Source: Sapria himalayana
Lineage: Eukaryota; Streptophyta; Magnoliopsida; Malpighiales; Rafflesiaceae
Direction of reading: 5' to 3'
DNA length: 64,000 nt
Assembly (NCBI GenBank): GCA_029783825.1
Contig: JAREIK010000506.1
Coordinates: 1,197,502 to 1,261,501 of the forward strand
Shown here: piece after piece, positions 33,313-43,103 of the stretch
Layout: each line of letters begins with the position of its first letter
How positions within the stretch are numbered: position 1 is the stretch's first letter
Program-made: the position numbers and the translations under genes
Notes under the pieces: generated by a model
Databases searched by the model: none
Seen by the model: the letters and a program-made list of their open reading frames with translations, nothing else
What the model was told of the DNA's origin: nothing

Positions 33313-36300
33313 AGTTTACTAGGCTAATTATTCGATGATTCTAGATTTACCTTTTTAGACTCGAAAGTCAAAGTCCTCGTGTCATTCAACGACACGAGAT
33401 CATCCTAGTTCTACCAATTTTCCTTGTAAATCTGCTAACTCCTACACCATTCCCAGTCACCTTATATGGTATGGTAAGTTTTTACTCACTCTAGTAGCTA
33501 GCTATCAAATCTAATGATTCTATTCATTCTCGGTTGACAACCATAGGACCCCAAATCAAACAATTTTTAATATGCCTTTTTCTAGTGAATTTCTTGTGTA
33601 AAAGTATTCTACTCTCCCTTCCTTGGGGTTTGTGTTTGAGCGGAAGGTTGAGTTTCCTTATGGATAGTACTTTTGGAATATGGATGACCGACCCACATTT
33701 GACAAAGGACCTTCAATCCCAAAGAGACACTTCATTTTGCTAACTGTCTAACCCTCTATGTTGACTTGAAAGCATCTCATAGTTGAGAGGTACCGCCATC
33801 AACAGTTCAAATATGGATAGAATAAGAATTAAAATCACATGTCTCTATTTTACTATTAGTTTGGAAAGAATGAAACAAACTTATTTTCATTGACCATAAA
33901 GCATATCTTTTTACATAAATTAGTGGAACATAGATAACCTAAGACACACAATCTTCCAATCTTTGTTCATTATTTTTGGATATTATTTAATCATGAATGG
34001 GGGATTTTGAAAGCTAGCTCTGATTCTATTAGAATAGCTAGAAACTTAAAAAAGGAACAAGACCACTCTCACTCATTCAGATCCCTAAAATTAAATTTCA
34101 TCCCATCAAGTAATCAAGGAATAGAATAAAAATATTGAAGATCAAGAGTAGTTGATAATAAGTTACCATGACATGACATCCTATCAATGCTACGAAAAGA
34201 TCTCTTTATGGTCAGATCAAAACTTCCATAGTCTAGACTTATCCTATTTCTTGATGTTACTTCACCAACTAATCATGATACTTGATCTCATTATAATGTA
34301 TTTTTATTGTCTTAGGTTGAAGACATCATTGAAACAATCATGCGAAAACTCTACAACATAAATTATACAGTGAGTTGGACAGAGAAAGAGCAGCAAGTGA
34401 TATTCTCATACTGACTCATTCAATTCATGGCATTACTGTTAGCCCTATTCCTAAAGATTTAGGATAAAATGATGCAAGATAAGTAGGAATGGGATCAATG
34501 CAGTTGCCATCAGCCCCATTCCCTGATTTGATACTAGTAAAAGGAAGCCTCTTCTATTGATGATGATTTAGCTATGCAAGTTGATTTGGCTTCGGCTACT
34601 ACTCTTTCTAAATTCTTATATAAAACTATTTCAGTCTCATTCATCAAGGAAGATAAAGTATTGAATCCTATGAAGGAAGAAAGAGATCTAGTGGGTTTAA
34701 AGCAGACTGAAGTAAAAGTCATTCGTTTCCTACCTCCATACGAGATTGGTCTATGCAAAGGGTTGAGACTAGGTGATCAATAATTTTTGATGGAGGCAAA
34801 TTCTTACTTCTTGTTTACAACAACTGACTAATCAAAAAATCTATCTCTATAACAAGGAATCTTCTCTTTGAGGTCGAGGAGACAATAACTACCTTGACCC
34901 ATGCTCCCAGCTTTAGGGTATTTATTCACTTACCTTTCTTTTACCTATAAATAGAACTCACTCTATACCTTAACTTTCTAACTAGAGAGCTTACACAATC
35001 ATACCATACACTTAGCACTAGAATGCAAGTAGCACGATAATAGTTAATTGGTGTCAGTCAAGCTAGTAGTAGTAACAAACATGTATGTGTGTCAATCAAT
35101 CAAGGGAGAAAGCTCTAGTTCAAATTGGTAACCTAGGAGCAAGCTTACTCATAGTATGATAAATAAGCACAATCACTAGTACACCCCACGGATCCTAAAC
35201 CTAGTTAGAGAGGACCTCGGGGCAATCAAGAAAGAAGGAAATAGATCACTCGTAGGATCTAATATAAGGTGAAAAGCTAATGGACAACTAGACAGATTAC
35301 TTACCGATTACAAAGCATTGAACTAAACTCTTAAGTCTATTAGCTTATCCCTTACCAAATAATAAAAGATCAAGACCAATGGAAAGAAGATATCTATAGC
35401 TATTACTAAGATCATATGAACTCATTTTCAAGTAAGTACATATAGACTAAGAAAGTAGGAAGATGTAAAAAAGAAGCCTGCTAGATATCCTTCTTATCTT
35501 TTTTCCCTACCCAATTGATAACCAAAACGAGCAATACAGCTGTTGAAACAAATGCAAGTATCTTTCTTTCCAGGTTAATCTGTGAAGGTAGAAAGATTCT
35601 CGTTGATTTCCCCTTTCCTAATAGGTATGGAATGGACTTTTTTCTCACCTTGACAATCAAAAAAGCTATTCTAACTTTTTAATAGAATGAAGGGTTGTTT
35701 TTTTCATAGATTATTATTTTATATCTATTTACAATATATCTTATGATAGAAAATGAACTATCTAGTGTGATATCAATTGGAATAAAACAAGGACTTTTTG
35801 AGATTTATTGAGGGGTTACGCGATAAAGCTACTAGTACAAGACCCTAACTTCGACCAAGGGTTCTCCACGAGACTAGGCCCTCACCCCAATAGCCAATGC
35901 TACGAGAATAATGCTAAACCCTCTTACCCTTCATCTCAATCTCCAAAGTTTTAGAAAACATGGGATTTTTGGCATAACTCCCAATTTGACTTACCATGCT
36001 TGGATTCATACTGATAAGAGTGTGCAATCATGGCTACATGCAATTCTAGAGATACTTCTTGATTATAAACTAACCTTTCCTCTTCTCCATGATGTTTGGC
36101 TAGCTCTTGAGTGCTAATTTTTCAATTAATCTACTGCCAAAGAAATTCATGCAACATCACAAGAAAGACAAGTTGAATCCCAATGTCATACCACTAATTT
36201 CATCTATTCGGCTTGGCCCATATCCCTAGGTATTCCCTAAAAAAGAATGTCCTCATCACTATCACTCTTTTTGGCATCTAGCTCATCGGTGTCTAGTTTA

Positions 36301-36900
36301 ATGTTCACTAATATCTTTCATTCGATATGGTAATTTGATGTGAGGATGCCAAAAAAAACTACATATAAGATAGCTTTAAGCCACATTATGCAAAGTTTAG
36401 TTAGCCTTATATTGATTCAACTCACATTCCTCCAATAAAAGAAATGACACCAACATATGTCACTAAAGTACCTTTCATCATTAAATGAGCTATCCTCCCC
36501 TGTAATAGAGTTGGATAGATGTCATGAAGCTTTTATGGTCCCTAGGGAGTTTGAGACCAATGCTTATATTTTTATTTCCCTCTCTCTGGCAGCTATTGAA
36601 ATGAAAGTTTGTAAAATATACGATCGATTTCAACTTTCTATGTCGGTAAAAAGGCATTCCGTCTTGACTCCTTGATGCAAGACTTTCCTAGTTTTATGTG
36701 AATCTTAGGAAAAAGGGTCTACTATGCCTTTGTTCTCATTCTAATTCTGATTGTTTACATTTACTCATGATCTAATTTGATATCTCATATCGAAGTCACA
36801 CCTTGCCAAGATCAATTCAAGTCAAAAAGGTTCATGATTATAGCACACATATATGTGAGCATCCCTACCTCTAATGCATTATACTTGAACTAACTGAAAG
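33313..36900. other. NUMT, right segment (inferred)
   Basis: Sequence continuing the left segment after the solo LTR. Its base texture is like 13251-30597, with no retroelement motifs. I identified no organelle gene here with confidence. The frame at 34574-34783 is open in both directions but matches no family I know. The right border near 36900 is set only by a change to AT-rich, nuclear-repeat texture. Confidence 0.45.
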
Positions 36901-38446
36901 TCCTATTTTATTGCTTCAAGAAAAAATATGAAAGCTAAATATGGATGAGAATGTTGAAACATATGAAAATAAGGACGTCATTGATGAAACTATAGTTTTG
37001 ATGATTAAAACCAGATACACTAATTTTGTTATTCAAAGTTTTTGGTTTTCATTGTATTTATATTTTCTAAAATTTATGTAATATAATTTGTAAATGTATT
37101 TTTTTATTGTTAATACAATATGAAGTTTACTTTTTATTTTAAAAGTATTTTTATATTGAAATTATTAATCATTATTATCATATAATAATTATTAACTTAT
37201 AAAATTAAAATAAAAAAATTTTTTTTATTTAGTGCATTTTACATTACTGTGCAACTGCACCTACATTACTTTGCTCATTGTTGGTGTTATACACCAAATG
37301 CATGATGTGTTGCATCTATAATACTTAGGCTTAAGGGTAGCACTACAGTTGTGCAATAGCCTAGGGGACATGTCACATGCCTTCACCTGCAACCCTACAT
37401 GGCCAAGACATGATAGGTGATTGGGACAAGCAGAAGAGCATTAGCTCAATAGTCAGCACCTAGTAGGGTAGTGCTTGATCATGCCAATTATGGCTAGCAT
37501 TAGCCTGCCCCAACATGATAGATTCCCCCAGTTTGGCTGAGGCCATGTGGGGCCTAGCTCCCTTAATCTCATGCTAGCACTTTACGACTCAATTGGAAAT
37601 ATCATATCATGTCTGACAGAGCATGGTGCAATGACTAGGCCATCATAATTTGGGTCATGTCTGCCTGACACAACCTAATTGACACATCTAATGGCTTTGT
37701 CATTCACTCAAATTGTGTTGGGTTAACCAAAGGCCTGGCCTAATCTGACACAACCAAACATGACCTAGGTTGTCCAACAAGAGACTAAACCTTGTTAGGC
37801 TTCATATATTTTTAGTCATGCCCAACAAGCAAAACCCATATTCCAAACTAGGGTGGTTCTATATTTGCATAATAAATAGATTTGGACCACAAAAAATCAA
37901 TTAAGAACCAACATGTCTATCTAATTTAGAGGCGAGTCTAGTGTAGCTATATGAACTAATACATGTTGCCATTATTAGAAATAGATGGAACAAAAGCAAT
38001 GGTAATATTTAGATAATTTTGTGCAATTTGGAAGACATGGTCATCATAATTAATTACTATTGAATGAGAATTAGACTAACATACAATTTTCCAAATACCA
38101 ATTAAACAACCATCTTAAATGTTTGAATTAAATGAAATTTTATTTTATGTTATTTAATTGTAATATAAATTTTTTAAGATGTAGATTAATATACAATCAG
38201 TTTAAAATGCTTTAAAGTTGCCGCATTAAAGTGAAACTAAGTTAATAATAATATGGTTTTCAGAATTAAATAATATTTAGAAAAAAGAGTGGGTAATATT
38301 ATTATAATTATAATTATTATGATTATTTAAGAAAAAAAAAATACATTCTTATTAAATAAATCATTTCCAAAAAATTAATTAAACTTTACTATTTTCTAAA
38401 TATGAATTTATTATTGACAAACCTAAGTAATACATGTTGAATAGCT
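36901..38446. other. gene-free AT-rich DNA with a GC-richer insert at 37230-37870
   Basis: No gene. The part at 37230-37870 is richer in GC and carries repeated GGCCTGGCC, GACACAACC and CATGCC-type words that recall the hAT subterminal blocks at 8473-8692 and 11820-12125. It may be a small non-autonomous hAT relic, but I could not find matching inverted ends or a target duplication. Confidence 0.35.
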
Positions 38447-38672
38447 AATTCTCTCTCTCTCTCTCTATAACTCTCTCTCTCTATAACACACACTCTCTCT
38501 ATAACACACACACTCTCTCTCTCTCTATAACTCTCTCTTTTTATAACTATCTCTCTCTATAACTCTCTCTCTCTCTCTATAACACACACTCTCTCTATAG
38601 CTCTCTCTCTGTTTATAACTCTCTCTCTCTCTCTATAATTCTCTCTCTCTATAACTCTTTCTCTTTCTCTCA
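38447..38672. repeat. (CT)n / CTATAA / ACAC compound minisatellite
   Basis: About 225 bp of CT runs of varying length separated by 'ATAA' and 'ATAACACACA' spacers, nearly strand-pure pyrimidine between spacers. No genes adjoin it; the ERF starts about 1.9 kb to the right. Confidence 0.9.
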
Positions 38673-39313
38673 ACAATGTTATTTTAGGAAGTAATAAATA
38701 AATTATAATAATTTTCTTAGCATTGTTTTGAATTATTACTCTTGAATCATAATTATATCTTAATACTTAACATGCTGAAATTACCTACAAATGAGAAATT
38801 AGAGAGATCTAATTTTCATCAAGATTTACTCATTGTAACTTTAACAATATGACTTATTGAATTAAAAAAAAAAGAAAATAAAATATGATAATATAAATAA
38901 ATAAAATAACCTATAAAAAATAATATTAAGCTGAAAAATAATTAAATTTGTACATTAGAATATAAAAACCCAAAAATATATGCAATCATGCCAAGTTAGA
39001 ATGTCAAATCATATAAAAATTTAAATATTTATAATAATTTTTGATGACACTTATATTGAAATGTATTTTTTTTTCAGAAAAAAAAATATTTTTAAAAAAG
39101 ATAATATATTTGAAAAATATAAATATATACAATTATACATTCATATATGTATAATTGTATATACATACAGCATATATAGGGTTAAATATTTATATATGTA
39201 TGGTCAATTATATGCATATCAACCTATCTAAAAGTATATCTGCATAATTGTATATACTTAAACTTTTTGAGGATATAATTTGTTTAAAAAATATTATTTT
39301 CTTTCTAAAAAGT
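38673..39313. other. gene-free AT-rich DNA
   Basis: Very AT-rich sequence with short poly-A and TA runs. Nothing else recognised. Confidence 0.5.
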
Positions 39314-40075
39314 AAATTTTGAGAGTTTTGTATGGAAATATATCGTTTGAAATAAAAAAATCCAAAATATAGTAAGTGTTTTAAAAATATGCTCAACTAA
39401 TACATCTGGAAACAGTGTGGCAATGGCCATCATTGTGAACGGCGACTATTGTCACGTTGTTGATATTTTAGAATCATAGGTCGGCATTGTGAATGCTGGC
39501 TATTAAAAACATTTTAAGGACCTCATTACACTCCACGCCCCTCGCCCTTACCCCTCGCCCTTGCTTCTCGCCCCTTGCTCCCCGCCCCTCGCCCCTAGCT
39601 CCTTCGTGGAGCTCACGGGAGCTCCTTCGTGGAGCTCACTGGAGCTCGATGGAGATCCTCGAGCTCCAAGAAGTAGCTAATTGGAGCTCCTTGTCAAGCT
39701 CCACTTCGAGCTCGACGGAGCTGCACGAAGGAGCTTGATGGAGCTCCGCGATGGAGCTCCAGTGAGCTCCGCGATGGAGCTCCAGTGAGCTCCGCGATGG
39801 AGCTCCAGTGAGCTCCGCGATGGAGCTCCAGTGAACTCCACGAATGAGCGAGGGGCGTGGTGTGTAATGGAATCTCTATAATATTTTCAATTGTCAGCAT
39901 TCACAATGTTGATCTATGATTTTAAAAAATTAACTGCGTGACAAAGGCCGCTATTCACAAGGATAGCCATAGACGCGCTATTTTCAGATGTATTAGTTTG
40001 GACATATTTTTGAAACATGTATTATATTTTAGATTTTTATTTCCAACGTAGTATTTCCGTACAAAACTCAAATTT
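39314..40075. mobile_element. fold-back / MULE-like element with about 230-bp inverted repeats
   Basis: The left arm (39314-39547) and right arm (39848-40075) are inverted copies. Blocks such as AACTAATACATCTG, TTGTGAATGCTG and CCACGCCCCTCGC occur forward on the left and reverse-complemented on the right, in matching order. The core (39548-39847) is GC-rich and crowded with the palindrome GAGCTC, including a 23-bp tandem repeat. There is no transposase. The AAATTT-rich flanks do not allow a clear target duplication. The outer end lies about 440 bp upstream of the ERF TATA box. Long inverted repeats without a gene fit a fold-back element or non-autonomous Mutator-like element. Confidence 0.75.
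39741..39835. repeat. 23-bp tandem repeat, four copies, GAGCTC-bearing
   Basis: The unit TGAGCTCCGCGATGGAGCT plus CCAG repeats four times almost perfectly in the core of the fold-back element. Each unit contains two GAGCTC palindromes or their near relatives, so each could form hairpins. Confidence 0.9.
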
Positions 40076-40491
40076 GATATATATATAACTTGGTATCATG
40101 GCACGATGACATGATGCAATAATGTACATTTTTAGGTTTCTATTTTTTAAGTTTAATATACTTTTTTGTAAATTTAAGGACTTGGAGCTCTTTTCTAAAA
40201 TCTTCCCATTTTTTTTTAATATAAAAAGTGAGGGAAAACAAAAAATCGTCCGACACATACGCGACAAATAACAAGATTGGGTTTGGTTGGGTTCACAGGG
40301 ATTGCACAATCTGAATACTGAATCGGGAAAAGAAAAGACAGTAAGTGCACGATAAGGATTATGCAGATAATAATAGCCGCATTTGACCATCACAGAAATG
40401 CCACACAATCAGATCCCCCAGTCCCACGACTCAATTGCTCGCTCCCCAGCCTGCTTGCCCACACTGCCGCCTCTGTCAGTCAAACTACTTG

Positions 40492-40497
40492 TTGACC
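40492..40497 (+). promoter_or_regulatory. W-box-like TTGACC upstream of the ERF
   Basis: TTGACC, a match to the WRKY-binding W-box core, lies 20 bp upstream of the TATA-like box. A 6-base match alone is weak evidence. WRKY control of ERF genes is common in plants. Confidence 0.3.
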
Positions 40498-40516
40498 AGG
40501 TACGGCATAGCCGCTC

Positions 40517-40523
40517 TTTATAA
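40517..40523 (+). promoter_or_regulatory. TATA-like box of the ERF gene
   Basis: TTTATAA lies 75 bp upstream of the preferred ATG and about 20 bp before a poly-C tract. Transcription would start near 40545-40550, giving a leader of about 50 bp. Confidence 0.5.
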
Positions 40524-40541
40524 CGTCCCACGCGAACCCCT

Positions 40542-40564
40542 CCCCCCCCCCCCCCCCCCCCCCC
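40542..40564 (+). repeat. 23-base poly-C tract in the presumed 5' leader
   Basis: An uninterrupted run of 23 C lies at or just after the predicted transcription start, 10 bp before the first in-frame ATG. The length may vary or be misread in sequencing. Confidence 0.9.
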
Positions 40565-40597
40565 TCCACATTCATGAGTCACCTTCTTTCCATCTAC

Positions 40598-41080
40598 ATG
40601 GCCCCCAGGGATTCTGCAAAACCCGCCGGGCAGAAGGAAGCTCGGTTTCGAGGAGTGAGGAAGCGGCCATGGGGCAGGTACGCGGCCGAGATCAGAGATC
40701 CGGCGAAGAAAGCCCGAGTTTGGCTCGGTACCTTCGACACCGCCGAGGAAGCCGCACGTGCATATGATGCCGCCGCTCGTGAGTTTCGAGGATCTAAGGC
40801 CAAGACTAATTTCGCCATCCCCGCCATCGGCCCCGCGGATAAGAGCCGGAGCCACAGCCTCAGTAGTACCGTCGAAGAGCCGAGTCCCGCCGTCATGGAA
40901 TCCTATCCGCTCCCAGCCACGGCTTTTCGCTCTCCGAGTCCACTGGGCGATGCCGACGGGAACCACAGTGATTCAGATTCATCTTCCATCGTCCATGCTA
41001 GTTTTAACGACGCTCGGAATCGACGTCGTGCATCCCTCGATCTGGATCTCAACCTCGCTCCGCCTTCCAATTTTGATTAA
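40598..41080 (+). CDS. AP2/ERF transcription factor with EAR repression motif
   Basis: An intronless gene for a 160-residue protein. One AP2/ERF domain spans about residues 16-73 ([11 protein letters not shown], the ERF-type Ala29 and Asp34 in [31 protein letters not shown]), which binds GCC-box DNA in ERF proteins. A Ser-rich SDSDSSS stretch (124-130) precedes the C-terminal EAR motif LDLDLNL (147-153), which recruits co-repressors such as TOPLESS. This combination marks ERF group VIII repressors (AtERF3/4/7-like), usually about 170-240 residues, so this member is compact. I chose the ATG at 40598 because the protein then starts MAPRDS, usual in the family, and has G at +4. An in-frame ATG at 40574 would add eight residues. 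Nuclear location and stress or ethylene response are inferred from family. The gene is GC-rich, unlike its surroundings. Confidence 0.95.
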   Translation: MAPRDSAKPAGQKEARFRGVRKRPWGRYAAEIRDPAKKARVWLGTFDTAEEAARAYDAAAREFRGSKAKTNFAIPAIGPADKSRSHSLSSTVEEPSPAVMESYPLPATAFRSPSPLGDADGNHSDSDSSSIVHASFNDARNRRRASLDLDLNLAPPSNFD

Positions 41081-41153
41081 TGCGTTTCCTTCGGCTGACC
41101 TGTAATTGATCCCCATTTTTTTTTTCCTTTTTTTTCTGATCAAGAATTAATCG

Positions 41154-41159
41154 AATAAA
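41154..41159 (+). terminator. poly(A) signal of the ERF gene
   Basis: AATAAA lies 74 bp after the stop codon, following a T-rich stretch (41116-41137), a normal arrangement for a plant 3' end. Confidence 0.55.
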
Positions 41160-41486
41160 CGATACGGTTTCTTACTACTACTGTCTGGGTGTGGCTGGCC
41201 GTTGGATACTTGAACGTGATTGCATCATAAACTTCCATTGGAACGATTGTCTTCCACCCTCTGGTATCAGTAAATAGTTTTTTTTTTTTTCGTGTGTTTT
41301 GCAACAGAAATCATGTCGGTTTCTCGGCGCCCCTCTGAACCGCTTGACTGTTCTCTCTTTCTAATTACTGAAATGCGTTAATTTCTTAATATTTTTTTTT
41401 GGAGAACGCAGTGCCGAAGTTTCTTCTGATAAAATAATGGTTCATCAAAGAAGCTATTCGCCTTCTCTTCATGTTCTCGTATATTT
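41160..41486. other. 3' flank of the ERF gene
   Basis: Moderately GC-richer than the distal DNA, with T-runs at 41278-41290 and 41391-41400. No further gene recognised. Confidence 0.45.
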
Positions 41487-41610
41487 GTGGTTGAGTTAGG
41501 GTCCAACAATTTTAATAGTGGTTGAGTTAGGGTCCAACAATTTTAATAGGGGTTGAGTTAGGGTCCAACAATTTTAATAGTGGTTGAGTTAGGGTCCAAC
41601 AATTTTCATT
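41487..41610. repeat. 31-bp tandem repeat, four copies
   Basis: The unit GTGGTTGAGTTAGGGTCCAA plus CAATTTTAATA starts at 41487, 41518, 41549 and 41580. Copies 1 and 2 are identical, copy 3 differs by one base and copy 4 by two near its end. Such low divergence implies recent expansion, about 330 bp beyond the ERF poly(A) signal. Confidence 0.97.
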
Positions 41611-42410
41611 GTGGTTTTCTTGTGTTTTCGTGGTTAGTTTTGCCTGCTTGGCTGCCTGCGGCCATTAGAGCTTGAATCGTCTGCTATGGCATTTAGCAGC
41701 AGACACGAACTACATAAAAATTGCGGGCCGGGCAGGTAGCAGGATCTTCCATCTGATTTATTTCTCTCTCTGGGGGAGAGTGGAGGGATTCAGAACCGGC
41801 GCCCGACGGGGTTCTTTCTTCCTATATTTTTCATACTACTCGTGCCACGGGCATTAAGGTCAGAATGATATGTGGAAAAGGATTTTCAGATTAGCTTGAA
41901 TCTAACAATTCTGAATTGAGACCCTTTCATCTGGCCGACTAGTAATGGCCTCAGGCTCCAGCCTATCGAGTTGTAGGGCTACAACTTGGACGGTTGGGTT
42001 AGTTTAATATACAACCCAAGCCTAATCCGAACTCAACATATGTAATCCCAAGTTATGATCCAACATGAATTTCAATTTGAAACTTAAAACTCCCCAACCA
42101 GAACTGAAATTTTTAAATTCAGGTTGAGCTCTAGTTGAGTTCAGGTTGGGTCCGGTTGAGTCATAATTATCGTTCCAAGAAATAAAATTACTAAAAAATA
42201 AAAATATGTAATTTAAAAAATATACTGGTATTAATATGATTTTTAAAACATTAATTAATTTTGACATATAACATAAAACACAATTAATGCATACTTTACG
42301 CAGAAGAAAGGATGAAATAATACAAAAAAAAAATCACTATAAGTTTTTGTATTTGATTTTATTATGGCACATGTTTTGTAAGGCACACATGGTGGCATAT
42401 ATAAATTAAT
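41611..42410. other. gene-free sequence with possible small hAT-like relic
   Basis: No gene. From about 41970 there are repeated 'ggttgagtt', 'caacccaa' and 'gggttgg' words like those in short hAT-derived elements. The block may run to about 42640. Inverted ends and an 8-bp duplication could not be matched, so this is only a suspicion. Confidence 0.3.
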
Positions 42411-42443
42411 ACACACACACACACACACATACACACACACACA
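42411..42443. repeat. (AC)n microsatellite
   Basis: AC run with one AT interruption. Confidence 0.95.
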
Positions 42444-43059
42444 TATTTGGGGTTCTTGAACTATATGCTTGAGTCCAATTTGAATAGATGAGTTTGGATT
42501 AATAAATTTTAAGGAGCCAAACTTGAGTGCCAAAAATGGATGTCTAATCTTGCTGAAACCTTGGGTTGGGCATTGGGTAGCCTAAATTTGATACAAAAAC
42601 TTGTGGTGGGTCATTTTGGCCTGCTTGGTTGTGCAACACATCTAGTGCTCAATAGAGTTCAATTGGATTGGTTTCTACAGAGATATTTTAGTTGGGGTCT
42701 TGGGTGAGGCAAATTATGTATCATGATTTATCTCATCTAACATAAACTCAATTCTGTGTTGAAATTCGTAAATGATTTTTAGCAATCAAATTTGAATACT
42801 ACTAATTAATTTAACTTGTTATGTTTTTATTCTCATTACAAGAAAATAAAAGTTTTAATAACTTATATTGTTTGAGATGTTGGGTAAGACCACTAGAACT
42901 AGAGTTAAAAGACATCATATCCTCAATTTATTAAGTAGGCTAAAATTGTCTTTTTGTCTAGTCTCAGTGATAGGGTTGAATTCTAAATTCATTGTGCCAG
43001 AGATATTTATCTCATGAGAATAATCAAGTTGTTCGACAACTAGTCTAATACTCACAATT

Positions 43060-43071
<12 letters not shown>
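42444..43071. other. gene-free sequence
   Basis: AT-rich DNA between two dinucleotide repeats. No gene or clear repeat family seen. Confidence 0.45.

Positions 43072-43099
<28 letters not shown>
43072..43099. repeat. (TG)n microsatellite
   Basis: TG run of 14 units. Confidence 0.95.

Positions 43100-43103
<4 letters not shown>

Noticed and set aside
34574..34783. Possible atp1 or other mitochondrial gene fragment
   Set aside because: It is open on both strands and in mitochondrial-type DNA, but no stretch matches a known organelle protein convincingly.
13251..36900. Idea that the window is organelle DNA
   Set aside because: The mitochondrial genes are full of stops and frameshifts, and the stretch is bounded and interrupted by nuclear retroelements.
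39493..39900. Ser/Leu-rich frames on both strands of the fold-back core
   Set aside because: They are artefacts of GAGCTC-rich tandem and inverted repeats.
40409..41105. Four other long open frames overlapping the ERF (40409-40966 minus, 40435-40767 plus, 40594-40896 minus, 40758-41105 plus)
   Set aside because: They are shadow frames caused by high GC. Only the frame at 40598 encodes a recognised domain architecture.
39741..41610. CRISPR-like regular repeats (23-bp and 31-bp units)
   Set aside because: They are direct head-to-tail repeats without unique spacers, in a plant nuclear context.
41950..42640. Complete small hAT MITE
   Set aside because: TAG-type ends can be proposed at about 41975 and 42648, but the inverted repeats match poorly and the 8-bp flanks do not agree.
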